From: Qipengyuania gelatinilytica | Lineage (GTDB): Bacteria > Pseudomonadota > Alphaproteobacteria > Sphingomonadales > Sphingomonadaceae | Reading direction: 5' to 3' | DNA length: 64,000 nt | Assembly (NCBI RefSeq): GCF_019711315.1 | Contig: NZ_CP081294.1 | Location: forward strand, 992,001 to 1,056,000 | Shown here: piece by piece, positions 27,514 to 33,599 of the stretch | How the letters are laid out: the number at the start of each line of letters is the position of its first letter | Position numbering within the stretch: position 1 is the first letter of the stretch | Notes under the pieces: generated by a model | The model's database searches: none | What the model was told of the DNA's origin: nothing | The model's input: only the letters and a program-made list of their open reading frames with translations | Made by a program: the position numbers and the translations under genes

Positions 27514-28070
27514 CAGTCGTCTGCCTTTTCTTCTTCGATGTCGTCGGCACCGCTCGTGTCGAGCGGCTGGGTGGCGGCAATAAGCGCGTCGGTCAAGACG
27601 AGCTTTGCCGAGTGAATCTGGTCGCGGGGAAGTTTCGCCTCGCCCGCCTTGGCGTCTTCGATCACCACGAGGTCACCCTCGAGGCCCTTCAATTCGCCCT
27701 TGTAATTGCGCTGGCCGTCATAGCCCTTGGCCATCGAAACCTTCGATTCGTGGCCGGCCCAGTTCTCGAAATCCTTGGCACGGGTAAGCGGACGGTCGAT
27801 GCCCGGCGAGCTGACTTCGAGGTGATAGGCGCCTTCGATCAGGACTTCGCCCTGCTCTTCCAGCTCGTCGATCCGGTCGGACACGCGGCGCGAGAGCGCG
27901 GCGCACTGTTCGATCACCAGCTGGCCCGTTGCCGGGTCTTCAGCCATGATCTGGAGCGCTTCGCCGCCGTCGCCGGCTTCCGACGGCACCATCTTCACGC
28001 GCACGAGCTCGAAACCCAGCGCCTTTGCTTCGGGTTCGATCACTTCGTTCAAGCGTGCAAGATCAGCCAT
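27513..28070 (-). CDS. rimP: Ribosome maturation factor RimP
   Basis: Needed for 30S maturation. 185 residues with the N-terminal ARLNEVIEPEAKALGFELV, CAALSRRVSDRID and the signature YHLEVSSPGIDRPLTRAKDF near 102-121. A short acidic tail follows. It heads the rimP-nusA-ylxR-infB-thioesterase-rbfA transcription unit; the promoter should lie in the 137 bases between it and pspF, where I could not single out a clear -35/-10 pair. Confidence 0.96.
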   Translation of the reverse strand: MADLARLNEVIEPEAKALGFELVRVKMVPSEAGDGGEALQIMAEDPATGQLVIEQCAALSRRVSDRIDELEEQGEVLIEGAYHLEVSSPGIDRPLTRAKDFENWAGHESKVSMAKGYDGQRNYKGELKGLEGDLVVIEDAKAGEAKLPRDQIHSAKLVLTDALIAATQPLDTSGADDIEEEKADD

Positions 28071-28207
28071 TCATACTCCATTTCAGGACATGGATCGCGA
28101 CAACGGGGTTTTGTGCCGGCCCCTTGCGGCGCCAGCCCCTTCAGTGTCGCGACAATGTCGGGATGGGTGGCGAGATAGGCGCGAGTCCCGCGAAAAGCAA
28201 GCGCTGA

Positions 28208-29233
28208 TCAGTCGTCGTCGGTCAAACCGTGTTTCTTGATCGCGTGGCGTAGCTGGTCGTAGCTCAGGCCCAGAGCCTTGGCAGTCTGGCGCTGGTTCCA
28301 GCGGTGCTTGCCCAGAGCATGCTCGATAATCGTGCGCTCGTGTTCGTCGACGGCGGCTTTGAGATCGTCGATATTGTCGAGATCAGCCGCAGGAGCAGAC
28401 GCTGCAGGTGGCCCCGCCTCGCTGGTAGCAGGTTTCGCCGGAGCGGGCGAGATCGGCTTCCAGGGGCTGTCGAAGGGATCGAACTGGACATGGCCGATCG
28501 GCCTTTCCCAGTCATCCCAGCGATAGACCGCGCGTTCGACCACATTGCGCAGCTCGCGCACATTGCCCGGCCAGGGATGGTTCTCGAGCTCTTCGGCGAC
28601 GTGATTGGCAAAACCGGGCCAGGCTTCCCAGCCAAGTTCGGCGCCCATCCGGCGTCCGAAATAGTCGGCCAGCACCTCGATGTCACCCTCGCGCACGCGC
28701 AGGGGAGGAAGCGTGATGACCTCGAAGCTCAGCCGGTCTAGAAGGTCGGCCCTGAACTCCCCGCGAGCCGCCTTGGCCGGCAGGTCTTCATTCGTAGCCG
28801 CCACGATCCGCACATCGACCCTGATCGGGCGCGAGGAACCGATGCGGGTGACCTCGCCATATTCGACGGCACGCAACAGGCGTTCTTGTGCGCCCATCGA
28901 CAAAGTACCCAGTTCGTCGAGGAATAGAGTGCCCTTGTCGGCTTCCTCGAACCTTCCGGCGCGTTGTTTGGTAGCACCGGTGAAAGCCCCTGCCTCATGG
29001 CCGAACAATTCGGCTTCGATCAGGGTTTCGGGCAGCGCCGCGCAGTTCATCGTGACCAACGGCTCGTCCCACCGGGTGGACAGGCGGTGGAGGCGTTCGG
29101 CGATAAGTTCCTTGCCGGTACCACGCTCTCCGATGACCAGGACGGGCCTGCGCATGGGGGCCGCACGACTGGTCCGCTCGACCGCATCGAGAAAGGCGCC
29201 GGACTGGCCGATATACTGATTTTCCCGCTCCAT
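28208..29233 (-). CDS. pspF: PspF sigma-54-dependent activator of the psp operon
   Basis: An AAA+ enhancer-binding protein of 341 residues that lacks an N-terminal sensory domain, as PspF does. Walker A GERGTGKELI is near residues 33-42, the sigma-54 contact loop GAFTGAT near 79-85, Walker B GTLFLDELG near 97-105, and a Fis-type helix-turn-helix (WNQRQTAKALGLSYDQLR) near 315-333. Start at MERENQYIGQSG. It is divergent from the psp genes and a sigma-54 promoter lies about 100 bases upstream of it pointing away. In enterobacteria PspA inhibits PspF; the same circuit is inferred here. Confidence 0.95.
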   Translation of the reverse strand: MERENQYIGQSGAFLDAVERTSRAAPMRRPVLVIGERGTGKELIAERLHRLSTRWDEPLVTMNCAALPETLIEAELFGHEAGAFTGATKQRAGRFEEADKGTLFLDELGTLSMGAQERLLRAVEYGEVTRIGSSRPIRVDVRIVAATNEDLPAKAARGEFRADLLDRLSFEVITLPPLRVREGDIEVLADYFGRRMGAELGWEAWPGFANHVAEELENHPWPGNVRELRNVVERAVYRWDDWERPIGHVQFDPFDSPWKPISPAPAKPATSEAGPPAASAPAADLDNIDDLKAAVDEHERTIIEHALGKHRWNQRQTAKALGLSYDQLRHAIKKHGLTDDD

Positions 29234-29333
29234 GGCCAATATATAGGGATTTTCACCAAGGCTTGGCAATCCCCGCCATATCGATTTTTACCGGCTTACT
29301 CCAGGGGCGCAGATTTCTCCCGCTTTTCGCGTT

Positions 29334-29349
29334 TGGCACACCCCTTGCT
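29334..29349 (+). promoter_or_regulatory. Sigma-54 (-24/-12) promoter of the psp operon
   Basis: TGGCACACCCCTTGCT matches the sigma-54 consensus TGGCAC-N5-TTGCW at every conserved position, with correct spacing. It lies 41 bases upstream of the first small gene and faces the psp genes, opposite to the pspF gene. PspF binding sites are expected between 29234 and 29330 but I could not define them. Confidence 0.9.
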
Positions 29350-29389
29350 GAACATGGGACAACAACAGTTTTTGTCCAGGGAGGACACC

Positions 29390-29542
29390 ATGTACGACCG
29401 CAAGTTCTTCAGCACCCAGCTCGGCAAGGCCGCAATCGCCAGCATCGCCATGATGACGGCATTCGTCGCCCTGAGCTCGCAGATCACGGTCACCACCCCG
29501 ATGCCGCTGGTGGCGTCGATCCAGCATGTGGAAATCGCGTGA
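29390..29542 (+). CDS. Small membrane/secreted protein, first gene of the psp operon
   Basis: A 50-residue protein starting MYDRKFFSTQLGKAAIASIA with one hydrophobic helix (about residues 13-30). The ATG has an excellent AGGGAGG ribosome-binding site 5 bases upstream and is the first start after the sigma-54 promoter. The helix could be an uncleaved anchor or a signal peptide. I recognise no family. Promoter position and the strong ribosome-binding site are the main support that it is real and stress-induced. Confidence 0.7.
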   Translation: MYDRKFFSTQLGKAAIASIAMMTAFVALSSQITVTTPMPLVASIQHVEIA

Positions 29543-29748
29543 GCAATTTCGATCCTCTTGGGCCGGAGCGTTCTACCCCCGGTAGTCCCCCGCGCAAAAC
29601 TGCGCACAAGAACGCTTCGGCCCGCCCCAATACCGTACGCTTGTCCCGGCTCGACAGTGAGGTAGAACGGCTCCGTCGTTCACCGACTCCGACGCAGGAC
29701 AACGGCAAGCGCAGCACTGCCCAGTTTTTTTCCAGTGGAGCACCTTTG

Positions 29749-30435
29749 ATGGGAATCTTCAGCCGTACCCGCGACATTATCGCGGCCAACTTCAACGATA
29801 TGCTCGACCAGGCGGACGATCCGCAGAAGATGATCCGCATGATCATCCTCGAAATGGAGGAAACGCTGGTCGAGGTCCGCGCAAGCGCCGCACGGACCAT
29901 TGCCGACCAGAAGGAAATGCACCGCCACTCGGTCAAGCTCGAACGGCTCCAGACCGACTGGGGCGAAAAGGCAGCGCTCGCACTGTCGAAGGACCGTGAA
30001 GACCTCGCCCGTGCAGCCCTGGTCGAGAAGAAGAAGGCCGGCGACATGGCCGACCAGCTCAAGCAGGAAATCACGGTGCTCGACGATGCCCTGCGCGCAT
30101 ACGAAAAGGACATCGCCAAGCTGCAGAACCGCCTGCGCGAAGCTCGCAGCCGCCAGACCGCCATCGCGGCGCGTCTCGAAAGCGCCGAGAACCGCGTCAA
30201 GCTGCGCAGCCTGATGACCGAAGATCGCGTCGACGATGCACTCAGCCGCTTCGACCAGCTCGAACGCCGCGTCGACTACGCCGAAGGCCGCGCCGATGCG
30301 CTGTCGATCGAAGGCAAGGGCCAGCCCAGCCTGTCCGACGAGATTGCCGCGCTCGAAGGCGCAGACGCAATCGATGATGAACTTGAACAGATGAAAAAGG
30401 CGCTCGGCAAGGACAGCGCCAAGAAGGAGGACTGA
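29749..30435 (+). CDS. pspA: Phage shock protein A
   Basis: Peripheral inner-membrane protein of the PspA/IM30 (ESCRT-III-like) family that stabilises damaged membranes and, when free, restrains PspF. 228 residues: N-terminal amphipathic helix MGIFSRTRDIIAANFNDMLD, then long coiled coils with DDPQKMIRMIILEMEETL near 23-40, and a short C-terminal helix. A GGAG ribosome-binding site lies about 9 bases before the ATG. The frame is open for a further 70 codons upstream from a GTG overlapping the previous stop, but family comparison supports the start given. Confidence 0.96.
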   Translation: MGIFSRTRDIIAANFNDMLDQADDPQKMIRMIILEMEETLVEVRASAARTIADQKEMHRHSVKLERLQTDWGEKAALALSKDREDLARAALVEKKKAGDMADQLKQEITVLDDALRAYEKDIAKLQNRLREARSRQTAIAARLESAENRVKLRSLMTEDRVDDALSRFDQLERRVDYAEGRADALSIEGKGQPSLSDEIAALEGADAIDDELEQMKKALGKDSAKKED

Positions 30436-30438
30436 CCC

Positions 30439-30735
30439 ATGGACGACGTTTTTGGAATCGTAGCGATCTTCATCGCCCTGCCGTGGATCATCCTCCACTA
30501 CATCACCAAGTGGAAGACTTCCGCCACCATTACCACCGATGACGAGGCCCTGCTCGAAGAGCTCTACAACCTCGCCAAGCGCCTCGATGACCGCATGGAC
30601 ACCGTTGAACGCCTGGTGGCTTCCGACAACCCCGATTTCCGTCCCGCCCGCCTCGTCCATGACAGCGAAGAGGACAACCAGCAGCTGCGCGAACTCGAAC
30701 AGCTGATCGCCGAGAAAAAAGGAGCAGCAAAGTGA
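30439..30735 (+). CDS. pspB: Phage shock protein B
   Basis: A 98-residue membrane protein, longer than the 74-residue enterobacterial PspB. One N-terminal helix (about 4-22, IVAIFIALPWIILHYI) is followed by a coiled coil with RLDDRMDTVERLVASDNPDF near 48-67, matching the RERIxxLE-x-ILD-x-x-P motif of PspB, and a C-terminal extension. In E. coli PspB and PspC sense envelope damage and recruit PspA. Its stop overlaps the pspC GTG. Confidence 0.92.
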   Translation: MDDVFGIVAIFIALPWIILHYITKWKTSATITTDDEALLEELYNLAKRLDDRMDTVERLVASDNPDFRPARLVHDSEEDNQQLRELEQLIAEKKGAAK

Positions 30736-31109
30736 ACTCCCCCCGTACAACCCTCTATCGCGACAAGACCAATGCGAAGCTGATGGGCGTGTGCTCGGGC
30801 ATCGCGGACTATACCGGCGTCGATGCCTTCTGGGTTCGCCTCGGCTTCCTCGGCCTGACCTTCATGACCGGCGGATCGACGATCCCCTTCTACTTCCTGG
30901 CCGGCATCTTGCTGAACAAGAAGCCCGCGCATCTCTATTCCGAGCCTGCCGAGCAGAAGTACTGGCAGGGCGTGCGCCAGAACCCGAAGCGCACGGCTCG
31001 CGAGATCCGTAGCCGGATGAAGGATATCGACCGCCGCCTCGCCGACGTCGAGACCTTCTACGTCAGCAACAACCCGCGCCTGACCGCCGAAATCGAACGG
31101 CTTCGGTAA
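30732..31109 (+). CDS. pspC: Phage shock protein C
   Basis: A 125-residue PspC-domain membrane protein: LYRDKTNAKLMGVCSGIADYTGVD (first 20 of these being the hallmark) then a membrane hairpin FLGLTFMTGGSTIPFYFLAG near residues 39-58, and a C-terminal coiled coil RMKDIDRRLADVETFYVSNN near 95-114 that resembles the PspB motif. GTG start overlapping the pspB stop (GTGA). Confidence 0.93.
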   Translation: MNSPRTTLYRDKTNAKLMGVCSGIADYTGVDAFWVRLGFLGLTFMTGGSTIPFYFLAGILLNKKPAHLYSEPAEQKYWQGVRQNPKRTAREIRSRMKDIDRRLADVETFYVSNNPRLTAEIERLR

Positions 31110-31133
31110 GCCAGGGACAGGGGAGGAAAGACC

Positions 31134-31448
31134 ATGGATTCCGGTGCAATTGGAGCAATGATCCCGATCGTCGCCATCGTGATGGTTTTCGGAACGGGCA
31201 TGTTCTCGATCTGGACGAAGCACCAGGCGAAGATGATGGACAAGCAGGCCGATGTGACCGCCGAAAAGGCAGCGCAATACGCCAGCAATGTCTCGAAGCT
31301 CGAAGACCGCGTCCGCGTGCTCGAGCGCATCGTCACCGACAAGGGCTACGACGTGGCCACCCAGATCGAGGCCCTGCGCGACGAGCGCCGGGTGGAGGAA
31401 CAGGGAGCGGGCGTCCCGCTCGACATCAAGAATTCGGAGAGAGCATGA
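31134..31448 (+). CDS. PspB-like membrane/coiled-coil protein 1
   Basis: 104 residues: periplasm-proximal N-terminus, membrane helix about 8-27 (AMIPIVAIVMVFGTGMFSIW), a charged region and a coiled coil LEDRVRVLERIVTDKGYDVA near 56-75 ending IEALRD. The layout and motif are those of PspB, so I read it as a PspB paralogue. The segment encoding RVRVLERI (31308-31341) is nearly identical at DNA level to that of the third paralogue. AGGGGAGG ribosome-binding site before the ATG; 24 bases after pspC. Confidence 0.85.
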   Translation: MDSGAIGAMIPIVAIVMVFGTGMFSIWTKHQAKMMDKQADVTAEKAAQYASNVSKLEDRVRVLERIVTDKGYDVATQIEALRDERRVEEQGAGVPLDIKNSERA

Positions 31449-31756
31449 TGGAATTCGTTACCGAAACAGCGATCATCGCCGGCGTGGCGATTATGACGGG
31501 CGGCTATCTTCTCTCGAACTGGATGAAGATGAAGAATGGCTATCCGCTGGAGAACAGCTGGGGCAAGGCGATTTATCCGAAGAACGACCAAGCGGTCGAA
31601 CGGGTCAAGCTACTCACCCAGGAAAACGCCGAACTTCGCGCCGAACTCGGTTCGCTGAAGGATCGCATGGGCAATGTCGAGCGCATCGTGACCGACAGCG
31701 GCTACCACCTCACCAGCGAGATCGATCGCCTGCGTGACAAGTCGGAGGCAAACTGA
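31445..31756 (+). CDS. PspB-like membrane/coiled-coil protein 2
   Basis: 103 residues starting MMEFVTETAIIAGVAIMTGG, with a single helix about 7-24, a polar stretch and the coiled-coil motif LKDRMGNVERIVTDSGYHLT near 71-90 followed by IDRLRD. The start overlaps the preceding stop (ATGA, with a second ATG three bases later). Same architecture as paralogue 1, hence a likely duplicate with its own diverged middle region. Confidence 0.83.
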   Translation: MMEFVTETAIIAGVAIMTGGYLLSNWMKMKNGYPLENSWGKAIYPKNDQAVERVKLLTQENAELRAELGSLKDRMGNVERIVTDSGYHLTSEIDRLRDKSEAN

Positions 31757-32061
31757 TGGACCCCGACCTGACCCTGATCTTCGGGTTTATCCTCACCATC
31801 GTGAGCCTTGCCATGATGACGGGTATCCTGATCCACCGCAGCCAGATCCGCACCGACGAGCGCAAGCTCGAACTCGAGGCGCAGGTCGAGCAGGCAAAGG
31901 CTGACCAGGCCCGCTTCGGCAATGGCGACTATAGCAAGATGGAGGAGCGCGTCCGCGTGCTCGAACGCATCGCCACCGACAGCAACCATGCACTCGCTGC
32001 GCAGATCGACGAATTGCGCGCGCTGGATGCGGTCGAAGACAAGCGGGAGACTGCTTCATGA
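31756..32061 (+). CDS. PspB-like membrane/coiled-coil protein 3
   Basis: 101 residues with an N-terminal helix about 6-26 (LIFGFILTIVSLAMMTGILI), a predicted coiled coil from about 33 to 58, then MEERVRVLERIATDSNHALA near 61-80 and IDELRA. The start shares one base with the previous stop (TGATG). DNA 31948-31981 differs from paralogue 1 at only two of 34 positions, the clearest sign of tandem duplication in the array. Confidence 0.84.
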   Translation: MDPDLTLIFGFILTIVSLAMMTGILIHRSQIRTDERKLELEAQVEQAKADQARFGNGDYSKMEERVRVLERIATDSNHALAAQIDELRALDAVEDKRETAS

Positions 32062-32354
32062 GCGGATGGGCCATCGTCGCAGTCGTCGCCATCGTGGTGT
32101 GGGGCATGGTCCAGATGTTCAAGGCCCGCCACCGGGCAGAGCGCGGCATCATAATGGATGAGCGCGGCAACGAGAGTTTCGCCAATGCCCCGCGCGATGG
32201 CGAGACCGAGCAAGAAATCGAGGACCTGCGCGAACGCATCAAGGTGCTCGAGAGGATCGCCACCGATGGCAATTCGCTCGATGCGCAGGAAACGAAGAGA
32301 ATTTCCGCCGAGATCGAAGCGCTGCGCGACAAGCAGCCCGGCCAAGGCGAATAG
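32058..32354 (+). CDS. PspB-like membrane/coiled-coil protein 4
   Basis: 98 residues. Helix about 2-20 (GWAIVAVVAIVVWGMVQMF) is followed by basic residues and an acidic spacer, then LRERIKVLERIATDGNSLDA near 59-78, KRISAEIEALRD and a short tail. The ATG overlaps the previous stop (ATGA). It is the paralogue closest in layout to classical PspB (helix, short loop, coiled coil). Confidence 0.85.
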   Translation: MSGWAIVAVVAIVVWGMVQMFKARHRAERGIIMDERGNESFANAPRDGETEQEIEDLRERIKVLERIATDGNSLDAQETKRISAEIEALRDKQPGQGE

Positions 32355-32387
32355 GAAGAGGCACTGGTTCAAGGAGGACATGGGGAA

Positions 32388-32624
32388 ATGTTCGAACCTA
32401 CATTGATTATCGCGGCAGCCGGCCTGACCGGTCTCGTCATTGTCGCAGCGGCGATGCTGCGCGGCTGGCAGGGCTGGCTGGAACTCAAGCGTAGCGAGCT
32501 CGAAGGGCATCACGGCCCGCGGGCAGAAGAAGGTTCGTCGATGGGCGCGGCCCGTATCGAACTCGCCGACCTGAAAGAGCGCATCAAGAAGCTCGAGGCT
32601 ATCGCCAGCGGAGTGGACCTGTGA
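32388..32624 (+). CDS. PspB-like membrane/coiled-coil protein 5 (short)
   Basis: 78 residues, about the size of E. coli PspB. Helix about 5-24 (TLIIAAAGLTGLVIVAAAML), then a charged loop and DLKERIKKLEAIASGVDL ending at the motif, so the C-terminal IxxLRD arm of the other paralogues is missing. A strong AAGGAGG ribosome-binding site lies 9-15 bases upstream; the 33-base gap is the only one in this part of the operon. Confidence 0.84.
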   Translation: MFEPTLIIAAAGLTGLVIVAAAMLRGWQGWLELKRSELEGHHGPRAEEGSSMGAARIELADLKERIKKLEAIASGVDL

Positions 32625-32797
32625 TCCAGCGGGGCGGCGAAGTCGCCAAGGTTGGCATCGGGATCGGCAGCGCGCTTGCGATCGCGATCTCCTGGACCCA
32701 GAACCAGTCGATCCTGTGGGCCATCTTTCACGGCTTCATCAGCTGGATATACGTGATCTACTATGCCTTTACCCGCCCGGGCGGCCTGATGGGCTGA
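32621..32797 (+). CDS. 58-residue membrane protein at the end of the psp operon
   Basis: A GTG start overlaps the stop of the preceding gene (GTGA). The protein starts MIQRGGEVAKVGIGIGSALA and has two hydrophobic segments (about 10-24 and 30-50, the latter WAIFHGFISWIYVIYYAF). No coiled-coil motif. It resembles small uncharacterised membrane proteins; translational coupling and hydrophobic pattern support coding. No clear terminator separates it from sufE. Confidence 0.72.
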   Translation: MIQRGGEVAKVGIGIGSALAIAISWTQNQSILWAIFHGFISWIYVIYYAFTRPGGLMG

Positions 32798-32839
32798 GAT
32801 GATGGACGCATGCGCGCTTGCAGGCTAGAGGCTGCCGCC

Positions 32840-33247
32840 ATGCGATCCCTTTCCGATATCGAAGAAGAGTACGAGTTCCTCGAAGGTGACGAGCGTTATC
32901 GCCTCCTTATCGAACTCGGGCGCGAGCTGGACGAGATGCCGGACGCGTTGAAAACCGATGCCACTCTGGTGCGCGGCTGTTCGGCGAGCGTGTGGGTCTA
33001 TCCCACCGGCGATGCGGGCAAGCTTCACTTCCTCGCCGACAGCAATGCAGCGATCACCAAGGGCATCGTGGCGCTCGTGATTTCCGCCGTTCAGGATCGT
33101 CCTGCTAGCGAGGTCGCCGATATGGACATTCACGCCGCCCTCGCCCCCTTCGACCTGAAGAACCAGCTGTCGAGCAACCGCACACAGGGCGTGCCCAACA
33201 TGATCGCGCTGGTACAGGAGCACGCTGCGCGGATCGCGGCGGGCTGA
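32840..33247 (+). CDS. sufE: SufE family cysteine-desulfurase sulfur acceptor
   Basis: Accepts persulfide sulfur from SufS and passes it to the SufBCD Fe-S scaffold. 135 residues with the catalytic cysteine in LVRGCSASVWVYP at about residue 47, and the SNRTQGVPNMIALVQ C-terminal region. Start at MRSLSDIEEEYEFL; a farther ATG adds ten unrelated residues. No other suf gene is adjacent. Confidence 0.94.
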   Translation: MRSLSDIEEEYEFLEGDERYRLLIELGRELDEMPDALKTDATLVRGCSASVWVYPTGDAGKLHFLADSNAAITKGIVALVISAVQDRPASEVADMDIHAALAPFDLKNQLSSNRTQGVPNMIALVQEHAARIAAG

Positions 33248-33248
33248 C

Positions 33249-33596
33249 ATGCGCACGATCTACCGCATCCTTGGCTATATTGCGGTAGCTCTCGGAGCGA
33301 TCGGGGCATTCCTGCCGATCATGCCGACGGTCCCCTTCCTGTTGCTCGCGGTCTATTTCTTCGCCCGGTCGAGCCCCGAGCTGGAACAGAAGATCCTCGA
33401 CCACCCGCACTGGGGGCCGCAAGTCCTCGACTGGCGCGAACGGCGAGCGATCAGCCGCAGGGCAAAGACGATGGCGATCGGCGCCATGGCAACGGGCGCG
33501 GTGGTGACCTATTTCACGCTGGGACACCCGTGGTACTGGGTGTCGCTGGCAATCCTTGTCATCGCGGGCAGCTGGATTGCGACGCGCAACGAGTAG
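33249..33596 (+). CDS. DUF454 (YbaN-like) inner-membrane protein
   Basis: 115 residues with an N-terminal amphipathic stretch, helices about 5-22, 26-40 and a hairpin about 73-110. GAIGAFLPIMPTVPFLLLAVYFFARSS (first part GAIGAFLPIMPTVPFLLLA) is the DUF454 hallmark, followed by HPHWGPQVLDWRERRAI. Function unknown. The ATG follows the sufE stop by one base. Confidence 0.9.
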   Translation: MRTIYRILGYIAVALGAIGAFLPIMPTVPFLLLAVYFFARSSPELEQKILDHPHWGPQVLDWRERRAISRRAKTMAIGAMATGAVVTYFTLGHPWYWVSLAILVIAGSWIATRNE

Positions 33597-33599
33597 CGC

